A stretch of DNA of 64,000 nt. It comes from Litomosoides sigmodontis. Taxonomy: Eukaryota > Nematoda > Chromadorea > Rhabditida > Onchocercidae. Each line of letters opens with the position of its first letter. Position 1 is the first letter of the stretch. Below the pieces are notes generated by a model. It was given only the letters and a program-made list of their open reading frames with translations, was not told where the DNA came from and ran no database searches. Where the stretch lies: assembly GCA_963070105.1 (NCBI GenBank), contig OY718804.1, positions 8,985,317 to 9,049,316 of the forward strand. The letters are read 5' to 3'. Shown piece by piece: positions 1 to 11,841 of this stretch. The translations under genes and the position numbers were made by a program.

Positions 1-359
1 ACAAACCTTTGTGCTCACTAATCATAATATTTACGTTGAAATAAATTGTACTTGTGGATGTATTACTAACATTTGTTTGACGTTAAATTTTGCGGAAAAA
101 TTTATTTTCAAATTTAATGGTACTTATAACGTATGCGTATAGCGTAGCGTACTAATATCAGAATTACATATATGTTAATTCAACTGATAACGTAAAGTGT
201 TAAGGTTGCTATGAATATGCTACTCACTGTTAACAGTTTCTTACTTCTTTCTTATCATTTTTTCCCTTAAGCATTGATTGTTAGAATTAGAAGGATGCAT
301 TGAAAGCAATGGTCCAATTTAAAAGTTGAAGGAATTAGTTGTGAGATTTCAAAAGGAAA

Positions 360-1358
360 ATGGTGAAGAAGAAGAAGAAGAAGCAGAAGAAGGTCAGTGT
401 TTTCATTTCCTAGGGGGAATTCCTTACAGCTAACAAGGGAGGGATTGATACGTTCAATTAAATTTTATTCATGACGTAAATTCCAGAGGCTTACCTGTTC
501 CAACGCCTGCAGCGAAATTTGCAAGCAAACTTAGGAAGGTATGTTTGAGTCATCAATTCTTCATTTCCTTTATCATTCAATTGTTGCATTGATTTTTAAA
601 GTGGTATAAATGGTGTATATTATTGTTAGGTATTACCGAGACCTAGTAATGCTGTGATTACGCCACGTTCTGTGAGGAATGCGCCTGCTCGATTGCCATT
701 CATTTCACGTGGTTTAGAGACAAACCTCAATGTCTTGTTCGATGTGTACTCGCGATCCGCTGACGTGAAACTACCGAAGTAATTTATCACTAAATATACG
801 CACGACTTTTCCATTTCCTCTCTCTGAGCTATCAATGAGGTAGCCAGTTGCTAAATTAACAATTCACAAACGATCTCATCTAACACTAAAATATTTCGCA
901 AATTTTGTTCCTAAATCTACGGTTTGCTAAAATGCTGATTTTTAATTAGCATAAATTTAGACTATTTGGAATGTGTGCATTCCTCTCCCTTCGTTTTCCA
1001 ATTGCTCAATTGCTGAATGATAAGATTTACAGAGTAACACGATCGTCTGCTAAATCGCATGGTATTGAAAGCACAGAGGAGGATGATGAGGATTTGGAGT
1101 TAGTTGTTGATAGCGATGATATCACTGATAGCGACAGAAGAAATCGATCTCTCAATGCGAGCAGGTTTGCTTAGAGTAATTCAGGCAGCAAATCGGAATT
1201 CTTCGTTCTCTTCAAAATTTGATCATTAATTCTACAGTGCAGATGACGATAAAATGAGTGGTAAGCGTGGTGAGATTTCGAAGAAAGCACGTCGTTATCA
1301 CTGGGAGAGTACTCGTTTGGAGATGGGTTATGAAGCAGATCCACCAACAAAGTCATGA
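360..1358 (+). CDS. Unassigned small basic/acidic protein (5 exons)
   Basis: I do not recognise the family. Exons read 360-396 (or 360-392), 489-538, 630-778, 1033-1164 and 1238-1358, stop TGA 1356-1358. Exons 2 to 5 join in one open frame with GT-AG introns, and the codons split at the last two junctions rejoin cleanly to Lys and Ser, which argues the gene is real. The protein is about 145 residues: a lysine-rich start, a Pro/Ala/Arg stretch (LPVPTPAAKFASKLRK), an acidic patch (STEEDDEDLELVVDSDD) and a basic C-terminus (KKARRYHWESTRLEMGYEAD). That charge pattern fits a nuclear or nucleolar protein, but this is inference. The start is the weak point: ATG 360 sits in good context (aaaATGG), yet joining exon 1 to exon 2 needs the weaker donor gtgttt at 397; the better donor gtcagt at 393 would need a different frame with no ATG in view. 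Confidence 0.55.
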
Positions 1359-2133
1359 GATTGTGGAAAAGTGATCATCTCGTCGTTTCACACTAACGTT
1401 CTTGTTGCTTCACGTTGCTGTACTGATACTGATAATGAAGAATTGATAAGCAGGAAAAGGGATGAAACAGAAGCGTTTGGGAAGAAGGACTACTTCAAGT
1501 TAAATATTCTTTGCCCATCAGAATCACTTCAGCACTGATTAACCGACCTACCCTATGTCAACCCAAGCCATCTTGTGCAATCGAACAGATTTTTCTCCTT
1601 CTGGTCGGAGCGTCACGCTAGACAGCAGTATACCTCAATGTGAGCTTTATTCATTCGCTATATCTGATTTTTACATAAATTTGGTTAAAAATGAATAAAC
1701 GATGAAAGCAAGTTATATAATGAAATGTGGGAAGCAATTGACAAGTTTTTTTTCAAGCAAAACATTCCAGAAGATCGCAAAACATTTAACTGGGACATTA
1801 AATTTCACCGTTATCACTATCGTTTCATTAGCGGCTAGGTGGAAACTCAAAACTCGTAGTTTGGAAGAGAGAATGCTAGGAGAGATAGCATATTAGATGA
1901 ATTAACTTCTGAAATAATTTACTTGTTTTAGCAATCATAGCGAATGAATAGTTTAATGACTTGATTATTCATTTACATTTCTAATTGTTGGTACTCGTTC
2001 ACTTACTTTTTCATTCCATAGAATCTTCTCGCTTACGTTTATTTCATTATTTCCACTGCTTATGCTACGTGGAGATCTTTAGTGAAGAAATTTCACAATG
2101 AAGTGAAATTGCTAATTTACTAATAGAGCATGG
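1359..2133. other. Convergent intergenic gap
   Basis: It lies between the stops of two convergent genes (the orphan gene on + and the scramblase on -). The sequence is AT-rich with short chance frames only; no further gene is supported. It should hold both 3' untranslated regions. Confidence 0.5.
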
Positions 2134-4770
2134 CTAGGTATCAACTAACACAGAACAGTTAAACCACTTTTTTTGCAATGAAAACATAAGAAACTTACAC
2201 TTAAAATTTGCAATGAGAAAAAGTGCTCCAAGCAAAAGCATTTTATCATTTGTATTAATACTTCTTGGAACTAAAATACGATTATTCATTTTTAAATTAA
2301 GAATTTTCACCTGTAAGGAGGTTATTTTTAAACTAATCATTAGTGAATTGAAATGAATTAAGAGCAAAAAATTGAAGAGTACAAACATGAGATATTGAAG
2401 TTATCGATACTTGTAATTTCACCACTCATTTCTGTCCATTCTCTTACGATAATACCAATAACAGTGTTGTTATCCGCTGATATCACCTAATATTAGCACA
2501 GCTTAAGAAATCATTTCAGAGCAGTTTTCACTGATTTTTTTTGTTTGTTTTAAATTTACTGCAAGTTTTTTTGCCCCAAATCCCTTGGTTCATTATTATA
2601 TTGTCGGACTGCTCACAGTTTCAATATTACTTCTTGCTTCTTTCCTATCGGAAGAATATTGAAATCGATATCATATCATACCATATCATATCAACAATTA
2701 CCTCTATTGTTAGCGGTGAAAGAGTGAGAAAACCTACTTCATAGTGAATGTCAGTGTAGCAGCTGAAATTATGCGTTGCGCCAGCGATGAAATATTTTAA
2801 ATTCCCTTCTGCATCCTCTACTTGATAGTAGGATCTGACGAGAGTAACTTGTTGGATAACTGTACCTGTAATTTTCTCAACGATCATAACTGCTCAAACA
2901 ACTTACAGAGAATGCAGACAGATGTTGATCTAATCATTATTAACCGATTAGTTCAATTGTCCAATTTTTACAAATGTTGAAATGTTTGAAATACTCTATA
3001 TGTTTAATTCCTAAATTTCAAAATGTGCACTTAGAATTCATTTCAACTTAAGCAGTAGCATTTCGTGAATATACCAATTATAAATCCTGGAGGTGATTCA
3101 ACCATTATCTGACGAGAATTATTAGTCGGAAAGATGCAACAGAGTGGATGACGATGACCAAAAAAACTTGAACACCTTATCACTTTTTGCATCCTTATCT
3201 CCTCCTGATTATGAAAATGCCACATTATGTACAATCGGTAATTGAAATTAGGTTTTCCTATGTCAATTATATGAAAGTAAATAGGTCACAGGTCAATTAA
3301 ACTGACATTCATTCAAATTAGTATAAGAGAAAAATAAGCTAAAAACAAAGGAAAAAGTTTTTAAATTCCGATCAAGCTAGGCTGAATTGCTCACAAATTT
3401 TCGCAGAATTTCAACAACCTAATATTCCTTTAAGGAAACTTTAGCAAAATAGTTATAATAGAAACTCAGGCATTACTTCTCCTGTAGAAGTGGTAAGATG
3501 TAATTGAGAGTGTCGTGCTATTTGACAATCGCATTCACGCATACTATCTAACGTTTCAAATACATGATAAATCTGAAATCACTTCCGAGTCGATTCGCTG
3601 ACGTTTTTAATTCATTTTAAATTACTGTGGCACAAAAACAAGAAATACTTGAATTTCAGATACATTTTGAAATGGAATAATAAGAAGATGACATTCAAAG
3701 CTACGATCTCTGCGCAACAGCAATTAACTTCTCTTCTCCTTTCCCTTCTTTTAACCTCAGTAGGAAAAAAGAAGCAACGAAATTGAAAATCCTGTTTTTT
3801 TTCTGTTTCATTCAAAAGCTCCACTTCCACGCAATAAGCACTAGTGGGATAAGTAAGTAGTTAGAAAATTAATTTCTCATCAATTCATAAACATTTCAAG
3901 ATTTAAATGATTTTAAACCAATGAAATGAACGGAGAAAAAGTTGATGAATGAATCGAATGTTATTACCAAATTGCCATCTATATCTTCGACAACAAATCG
4001 ATTCTTTCTAAGAAATCCAAGAAATGTATCGATCGCATTCGAGTTCTAGCAATAAATCAGTTTCTAATTAAACCTTTAATTGACTTGTAATAATTTAAAT
4101 TTATTTGCTGCAGAATAACGCCATTTTTTCCGTGTCTTTTCCGTCAAGTAACAAATATATTTAATTGACTATAGGAAGAACTCCCAAACAGTTTCAAAAG
4201 AATTTTAAAGTTCCTTTTCGTTAAATGATTTGAAATTTAAAAATTTTAAATAGTGACAATGATAACCTGCCGAAGGAAGAAATGCTCAAGTGAACGAAGT
4301 CTTGCCAAAGTTTCGCATTCACTCAGTGCTGAATAATTATTCCTTTCTTCCTTATCTAAATGTGTTAGTCTTACTGCATTTGAAATAGCCTACTGATATG
4401 TATGGACGATTTAAGAAAAGTTCATTAAATTGTAATTGAAACATCCATCGATACCAATTTCACTGCCAATAATAGCCTGATCATTGATCGCAGTTGAAAT
4501 TCCACCATTCTTGGAAAAGTTCATCTGTGGATAAGGTTGACTGGTAATAACCGTTGGTGAAAATGCTGCAAAGTATTCCGATTTCGAATTTGAATTGTTG
4601 CTTTCGCAGCCACTCTCAACATCTTTATCATACCTTTCTGCAATTAAAACTATTATTCCATACGATGAAGCATACACAAACTGAATTGACCCTTAGTGAC
4701 CTTTGCTTGACCTTAAATATCGTTCACACTGTGCAAGAATTACTTCACCTGTAAAGACTGAACTTATCAT
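2134..4770 (-). CDS. Divergent phospholipid scramblase (PLSCR family), 9 exons
   Basis: Exons in transcript order: 4770-4749, 4637-4455, 4373-4267, 4045-3968, 3572-3477, 3204-3075, 2865-2738, 2486-2387, 2270-2134. All eight introns are GT-AG and the phases close to a 326-residue protein, a usual scramblase length. Recognition is by family memory. A Pro/Tyr/Asn-rich N-terminus is followed by the core start (LEHFFLRQ ... DTFLGFLRKNRFVVEDIDGN), a short Cys segment (RECDCQIARH, then RCSSFFGHRHPLCC), the hinge ESPPGFIIGTVIQQ, the second beta-barrel repeat (YYQVEDAEGNLKYFIAG), IREW/DNF-type residues (IGIIVREW, SIDNFNISFPRS) and a C-terminal membrane helix (KMLLLGALFLIANF). Scramblases move phospholipids between leaflets or act as membrane-linked regulators. 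The calcium-loop residues are degenerate here and the usual Cys-rich palmitoylation block is reduced. The first exon (7 codons plus one base) is tentative. The C-terminus may instead be spliced at the gtgtaag after NF, replacing the last 20 or so residues. Confidence 0.85.
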
Positions 4771-5279
4771 AAAGAAGAAAGTAAAGTAACTTCTCCTTTC
4801 AACAAGAGAACTGCGGGCGCTACAACTTAGAGATACGATGACCTTTAACTTGTACTGTTACTCTCGTTGACATCGTCTAACCGAGCAGCACTGTTGAGAA
4901 GACAACAGAATCAACAAAGTGTATAGAAATGATTGTTGTCAATTAACAAATTTATTTGAAATCAATTATTCTTTTAACTTTAATTTGCATATCATTACGT
5001 AAGAATTTCTGCAGATCAGTTCCACATTCATTTTGCATGAAATTTTTAACGTTAGCGGAGTACGTTTGCGTGCGCGTAACATATACATGCACAAACATAA
5101 AGGTGCGCTTGCATACGATGGAGATTTACGCTAAATGAAATTTCGAAATTGAATTTTTAGCTCCCCAATTTTTTAACTCCTCCCCACAAGTTGTACCGTA
5201 AAAGCGCCTCACCGTGACTACAGAGCGCATACGACAATCTTTTTCACGTAGGACGGTAAAATTCGAGCACACGTTGCCA

Positions 5280-5287
5280 GAATGTTC
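5280..5287. promoter_or_regulatory. Two-unit heat-shock element (GAAtgTTC)
   Basis: GAA and TTC are spaced by two bases, as in HSF sites. Alone it is a weak match. It matters because a stronger three-unit site lies about 90 bp downstream. Confidence 0.35.
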
Positions 5288-5338
5288 GCCTAAGTTAGCA
5301 ATCTGTCGTTTGTGACCGATGTGATGCGTAAGCCGGGA

Positions 5339-5346
5339 TGACGTGA
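5339..5346. promoter_or_regulatory. CRE-like bZIP site TGACGTGA
   Basis: The site sits in ggatgacgtgat. A second copy in near-identical context (ggatgacgtaat) is 71 bp downstream, so this is likely a repeated functional element rather than chance. Confidence 0.4.
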
Positions 5347-5377
5347 TACTTTTTAGGCGTTTTTTCTTTTCGCACTA

Positions 5378-5393
5378 TTCCAGAACATTCTAG
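5378..5393. promoter_or_regulatory. Heat-shock element TTCcaGAAcaTTCtaG
   Basis: There are three perfect alternating nTTCnnGAAnnTTC units plus the first base of a fourth, 209 bp upstream of the ZFAND2 start codon. The canonical HSF1 trimer site needs three such units. The mammalian ZFAND2A gene is a known HSF1 and arsenite target and worm aip-1 is arsenite-induced, so site and gene fit each other. Binding is inferred. Confidence 0.7.
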
Positions 5394-5409
5394 CAGAGAG
5401 GCGGGAGGA

Positions 5410-5417
5410 TGACGTAA
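5410..5417. promoter_or_regulatory. CRE-like bZIP site TGACGTAA
   Basis: Second copy of the TGACGT motif, 17 bp after the heat-shock element. An ATF/CREB-type factor could bind here. Its sharing of flanks with the 5339 copy is visible in the sequence. Confidence 0.45.
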
Positions 5418-5601
5418 TCTTACGTGCTTTACTGTCCTCATATTGTTTTCGTGCTGGTATTGTCTAAGAGTATTATTCCTTTTAGAGAAATTTCCCGTTT
5501 AGCGTGTTGTATAGGTATGTTTTACTCCCGTCGAATCATACTGAGATTACGTACTGTTATTAACTTGAAGTGCTTCATTTTCAGACAAAAATCATTATTG
5601 A

Positions 5602-7663
5602 ATGGCGGAATTCCCTGGTTTTGGTCGTCATTGTAATTTCGATGGCTGCAATTTATTGGGTAATTTCCTCATTATTGTCCTCAAATTTGAAATGCTCAAC
5701 TTGAAGTTAAAGTCTGCAACGTTAAGAGAATTCTATTCGATTTGACGTTATTGAAAGTTGCGTCATCTAAGTGATTCTCAGGTCATTCTTAATAGATACG
5801 ATCGTTATTATGGTTTGTAGAGAAAAGTTCAGTGAGTGCAGCATTAGAGAATTAATATCAAATTTATTAGCAGTAGTAATTTGAAAAGAAAACTTTATTA
5901 AGCGTCATCTTTATTCTCTAATAAATAAACTAATAATTGAGTAGAAATGTGAGTAACATTAATGTAATTATTGAAATGCGCCTAATTACTTTTACGAAGT
6001 GATTTTGCGTACGTTAAGAACAAAATATTGCTATAGTCTGCTTTTTGTTTCCAGCTTGGGCAAGTTTTGATTTGCTATGAAATTCATGTCTAAATCTGTA
6101 AAATATCACTTTTTTACTACCATTGATTTCTTATTTAATAAACCTGTAATTTTCAGATTTTCTTCCTATCCGATGTGATGCATGTAAAAAAGATTTTTGT
6201 GGTTCGCATTACTCTTATGATGCACACTCCTGTCAGTCCTCATATAAACGGGTATCGCTTATTTTTCTGAGGACGTGATTTCAAAATCGTTTTAATGAAT
6301 TCTTCTTATTCCATTGTATATCAGGTGCATTCACGGTATGAGACGTATTCAAAATTATCGATCAATTTATGTTGAATTTTCAGGATATGCAAGTGCCAGT
6401 GTGTCCATTATGTAGTAAGCCAATTCCAGTAGCACGAGGAGAACGTCCAGACAAACTGGTAAGCGATCATATCGATACAAATTGTAAATCAAATCCTGCG
6501 ATTGCATTAAAGGGGAAAATTTATACGCATCATTGCTCGCTACAAAACTGCAAGAAAAGAGAGGTATCGCTCAAGTTTTTCTTCTCTTTTTGAGAAAGAT
6601 TTTTCATGGATCTTTTTCTCAGGTTTTACATATGGAAAAAATACATTTCTGTTTGTTTTCTGTTGAACTCAAAGAAAATTACAAGATTGAGACATATGTT
6701 AATTTTCAATTAATTTTCCGTTAATTTTCATTTTTGCACTCGATAATTTTACTCAACATCTAATGGTATCTTGGCAGTAATCAACAAGTCATTTAGCGAA
6801 TAAAAGTACACAAACGTCTCAAATGGCTTAAATACCATAAAAATTTTGAAAGTTTTGTGGTACTTCTGAACAGTATTGGCAGTTGATCATTGAATAAAAT
6901 GAACTTAAATCACATTTCAGCTCGTTTCTATTAAGTGTAATCAGTGTGGGCGAAATTTTTGCTTAAAGCACCGGTTTCCAGCTGATCATGACTGTACGAA
7001 AGTGAAAAATGAAAGGACATTCTCAAACGCAGCGTATGTTTCATAATCATCTCTTTATTTCTCTTGATAATTTTAGCTGATGCTAATTCTTTTATGATCA
7101 AATAAACTGATTAATGAATAGTACTGACTACAGATTAGCTGCTCTACGTCGCAATAAAACAAGTTGCCGAAATGAATCGGTCACAAAAGAATCTGTCGGC
7201 AGTCCTCCGGTTAACTCTGTGGTACCTACATTTAATTGTTCAGTTGAAAGTTTCCCTATGCTATTTCAATTCATATGCTTTTTGTTTCTTAACATGATAT
7301 GTGGAATTGAGACATTTTGTTTTCATTACCGTGGCCATTGTTTTTTTTAGTCAGAAGACGAAGCACTAACGCGGACGCTGCAGGAACTGTTAAATAATTC
7401 TGAGGATTACATGACTTTAGAAGAACGTGATAGGGCTATTGCAGAAGAAATGCAGAGGATGGAGTATCAGTAAGTAACTTAAGTAACTTTATTTGATATT
7501 TTAGGACCTGGCGATGTCGTAGTGAAATTTTTAATCTTTTAATATGCTGGCGGATAGGATATGGATTGCAATTCCCTTTGAATTCTTGGAAATTTTCAGG
7601 CAGCAATTGCAAGAACAGCAAGTCCCAGCAAATTCAAATCGCGAAGGATGTATTATTTCATAG
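5602..7663 (+). CDS. AN1-type zinc finger protein 2 (ZFAND2/AIRAP/AIP-1)
   Basis: Seven exons: 5602-5659, 6157-6251, 6384-6563, 6921-7033, 7122-7221, 7351-7469, 7600-7663; 242 residues, phases all close. The first AN1 finger has the exact ligand spacing C11, C16, C26, C29, C34, H37, H43, C45 (start MAEFPGFGRHC). The linker VPVCPLCSKPIPV and DHIDTNC are family hallmarks. The second finger uses C102, C107, C117, C120, C125, H128, H134, C136. Then come a low-complexity linker, an acidic UIM-like helix at 183-198 (SEDEALTRTLQELLNN) and a second acidic helix (EERDRAIAEEMQ). The protein ends in CIIS, a CaaX box, as in the prenylated AIRAPL/ZFAND2B branch. Family members link arsenite or proteotoxic stress to the proteasome and p97/Cdc48 at ER membranes. 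The promoter carries a heat-shock element. Confidence 0.95.
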
Positions 7664-8077
7664 TATTGAGTATTCAAGCCTAATATCATTCTATGAAATT
7701 CTATGTTTTTTTGAGTAATTTTATTGCTCGAAGTCCCTGTTTCTCTGTTGCAAAAACGGAGGTTTTATCCCTCATGCGAAATAACTGAGTAAAAAATTTG
7801 AGTTTTGGAATTCTTCTATGCTATGGACTCCTTTTTTTCGAATTTTATTTCTGTATTTTAATGGCTTTAACCTTTTTTTTTTATTTTACTGCTCGGTTAT
7901 TGAACATCATTACGATTTTTGTGGTATATGCGATAGCATTTGCTGCGTCTGTCTCAGATCGTATGCCCTTTATTCTTTCATCATATACATTTCTTGCTTA
8001 TTTGCAATCTTATTTACTCTAATTTTTTACCCGATGTGTTATTAATGTAATATTAATGTAATCTGGTTTTGATAGCC

Positions 8078-8083
8078 AATAAA
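8078..8083 (+). terminator. Polyadenylation signal AATAAA for ZFAND2
   Basis: Canonical hexamer 415 nt after the ZFAND2 stop, followed by a GT-rich stretch. No nearer perfect signal was noticed. Confidence 0.5.
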
Positions 8084-9020
8084 GTTTGGGTATTTGAAGA
8101 CATTGGGAAATTATTGCTCATCATAAACTATATTTTTACTGTGCTAAGCGATGTCCCTTGAAAAGAGATTCCGTAAGATAGTGGAAAACGTTCCGCAAAG
8201 CAATATAACGAATAACTTTAACTGAATGTTCTCCTTCAATTCACTGCCTTCAACATTTTTTGCTTATGATATTTTCATTTAACAATTAAAATCATTGGAC
8301 TTGCTTATGGAAATGAGAAATGGTTCAGCATATCAATAGCATTCAATCCCCTCAATGCTTTTGCTGAATAGAACCTGAAATTCGAAATTATATGACAATT
8401 TAGTGCATGAATTTTAGATTGATTATTAAATTATGCTAAATGACTCATCATTATTCATACTGAGAAAGAAAGAAAAAAAGAACAGAATGGTCTCAGTTCA
8501 AGGTTACTGTTAGCATGTGTTTATTTGTAGTTTATGTTCATTCAATAGATTTTCACTACGTTGATCCTCCTCATAATTTGTTTACCATCAATGGACGAAG
8601 TTATTTTGCTATTGTTGTAGGTTTTCATAGAAATTTAAATACTTTTAAATGTGAAATGATTGAATAAATAAATACAGGTAAAGGTAATGCTCATTTTATG
8701 TACTCAATGAAGCACGACATTCGTGCGACCAATTTCACAATTTTATATGAAATGTATATTTTAGGCTTTAGCCATTTTAATTAATTAAGCAATTAATGAG
8801 TCATTAAATAAAGTTAGCACTCATTGAGTAGTTCATTTCTGTTGTTAACTAAGATAGCATAGGTAAAGATTGCGCTGTGTGTGTGTGTGTGTGTGTTTTT
8901 CGAAATATCATGTGAAATTTTTTTCATTAACAAAGAGGAAAATGCTACATTGTTAAATATCACTGTCTTATCAAATTATCATTTATCGATTATCCTTGAG
9001 CAAATTATCATTATTACTGC

Positions 9021-9104
<84 letters not shown>
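9021..9104. repeat. (ATT)n microsatellite, 84 bp
   Basis: Pure ATT trinucleotide run upstream of the small membrane-protein gene. It makes spurious poly-Ile/Asn frames. Confidence 0.97.
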
Positions 9105-9291
9105 CGAATTATAACTGTGTGCTTTAGGAATAAATCGTTTGAAAGAATAAATGAAAAATTGGAAATTTACAAGTGAATATTTTCGTTTCACTTAAGTGAC
9201 TTAAAAGAATTAGCATAAATTCCATGAAAGATGTGAAAGTGTGACGAGCGCATTTTCTGGATAAGTTAAAAGGTCGAAATGATAGTGACAA

Positions 9292-9983
9292 ATGACTGAT
9301 AGCAGTACTAATACTAATCCATCATTAATGAGAAATGAATTTAATTTTCGAATGCAATGCACTTGGCTTTTACTGATTGAAATACTACTCGTTGAAAGTG
9401 TCACATCACTAATATGTCCTGCTAGCTATGGAAGTAGCGAATTTCACCTTTTACTTTATGAATTGGGCTATGGCACTTCCACTCAAATGTAAGCAAATAC
9501 CTTTAATTACTTGTATCCTGCACAGTTATGCTAATAAATTAATCACAAATGGTGACATTTCTATCAATGTTACAAAAGTATTAAAGTTAAATTTAAAAAA
9601 ATTCTGAATTTCATTAATCCATCAATATGTAATTGAATTTCAAATGTTCTACTTCAGTTGTCCATCGGATAATTTCCTTTTCTCATATATGTGTTGCGAC
9701 TATGCTGCTGCACATTATGATTGTTGCATACGGTTTGACGTATGGTTTCTGTAAGTTTTCAATGATTTATTTTTGTAAAGGATGAAAATTTCACGTTTTA
9801 TTTCAATTACAATTTTGTTTTTTTCTTCAACAATTAATCGTAATTGTTTGAAAAAAATTTTAATTTATTACAAAGTTTTCTTACAGACTATTGATGGTTG
9901 TGGTGCTAATTTCGATTTCATTTTGCTGCTTTTGCTTTCTGTTTGCAAGCATTCTCTATGCAAAACGAGTAGGGCAAATGTGA
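9292..9983 (+). CDS. Small cysteine-rich single-pass membrane protein (3 exons)
   Basis: Exons 9292-9488, 9658-9750, 9887-9983; GT-AG introns, codons split 2+1 at both junctions, stop TGA. It is 128 residues from ATG 9292; ATG 9328 and 9352 are alternatives, and 9352 gives a compact signal peptide (MQCTWLLLIEILLVESVTS). After the signal come a short ectodomain with paired cysteines (YMCCDYAAAHYDCCIRFDVW), one strongly hydrophobic helix (LLLMVVVLISISFCCFCFLF) and a tiny cytosolic tail (AKRVGQM). The order signal, CC...CC, aromatic, membrane helix with internal Cys resembles the WBP1/VOPP1/Shisa-like small membrane proteins, but no PY motif is present. The family assignment is a guess and the function unknown. 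Confidence 0.65.
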
Positions 9984-11090
<1,107 letters not shown>

Positions 11091-11841
11091 ATGTCTAATT
11101 CGATATTTGCGCCACAAAGCTCATTTGCTTCATCAACGTCGTACAATTCCGAAATTGACTACGTGCAAAACATCAAAGCAATGCTTGAGAAATCATCCTC
11201 ACAGGTTTGTTTTGCTTAAATATTTGCGAATTAGTCGCGCAGCAATTGAATTAAAATTGATATTGAAATTGGGGAATCGTTAAAATTAATGATTAGAAAA
11301 AAGGTTTTGTTTTAAGTTTTTCTTTTTTGAAATGAGAAGTTTTCCACTGAACGTTTTTCTTTTGTTTTTACGTAAACACAATCGATTGTGTAATTATTTG
11401 AAAACTATTTTGCGCTGTTAAACTTTCGATTTATCAATCATTTCAATTTATTATATGAATCATTACAACGAGGCGGCTAATTTCCCTTAATCATTTTGCT
11501 ACTAGTTTTAATTAAATTGATAACAAAATGAAATTTTACAGATATCACGAGATGGTAACTCACAGTTGCAACGTCTCATCAACAACATGGATAATCCCGA
11601 GAAAAGTAAACCAATGAAAACGGTCTCATTGGGTGAACTAAACACCGCTGACTTATACTTCATCATTGTTGCTATCCTGGAAAGACGTGTAATCACGTGT
11701 GAGGAGCAGAATGACACGTTGAAGAGATCACTGAAGAAGGCTCTACGACGCATTAATGAATTGGAACATCTCATTGGAAGTATGAAAGAGTCAAGTGGAA
11801 ATTTAAAAATATTGCCAGATTCGAAATCATCCACTTCATAA
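11091..11841 (+). CDS. Unassigned 137-residue protein, helical C-terminal half
   Basis: Two exons, 11091-11204 and 11542-11841, joined in phase 0 (CAG/gtttgt ... tttacag/ATA), stop TAA. Exon 1 encodes a Ser-rich start (MSNSIFAPQSSFASSTSYN) and the beginning of a helix. Exon 2 carries a likely amphipathic segment (LGELNTADLYFIIVAILERR) and a charged helix with heptad character (EEQNDTLKRSLKKALRRINE, then LEHLIGS), ending in a Ser-rich tail. There is no signal peptide or membrane segment. It could be a small coiled-coil adaptor, but I recognise no family. Composition and the clean intron make it a convincing gene. Confidence 0.65.

Larger units (their letters stand above)
4771..5601. promoter_or_regulatory. 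Divergent promoter region, scramblase / ZFAND2
   Basis: About 830 bp separate the divergent start codons. The stretch 5160-5420 has more C and G than its surroundings and carries a heat-shock element, a second GAA-TTC pair and two TGACGT sites, all nearer ZFAND2. Just before the ZFAND2 start, TTTTCAG ends at 5584, 17 nt upstream of the ATG. This is a candidate trans-splice (spliced-leader) or 5'UTR cis acceptor. No gene is supported inside. Confidence 0.55.
7664..9291. other. 3'UTR of ZFAND2 and intergenic DNA
   Basis: The first ~420 bp are probably 3'UTR, ending near the AATAAA at 8078. The rest is AT-rich with a short TG run (about 8876-8896) and an ATT microsatellite. Open frames here are low-complexity and lack splice or family support. 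Confidence 0.5.

Noticed and set aside
7798..8045. Two overlapping hydrophobic frames
   Set aside because: They lie in the probable ZFAND2 3'UTR; T-rich DNA yields Phe/Leu/Ile frames by chance.
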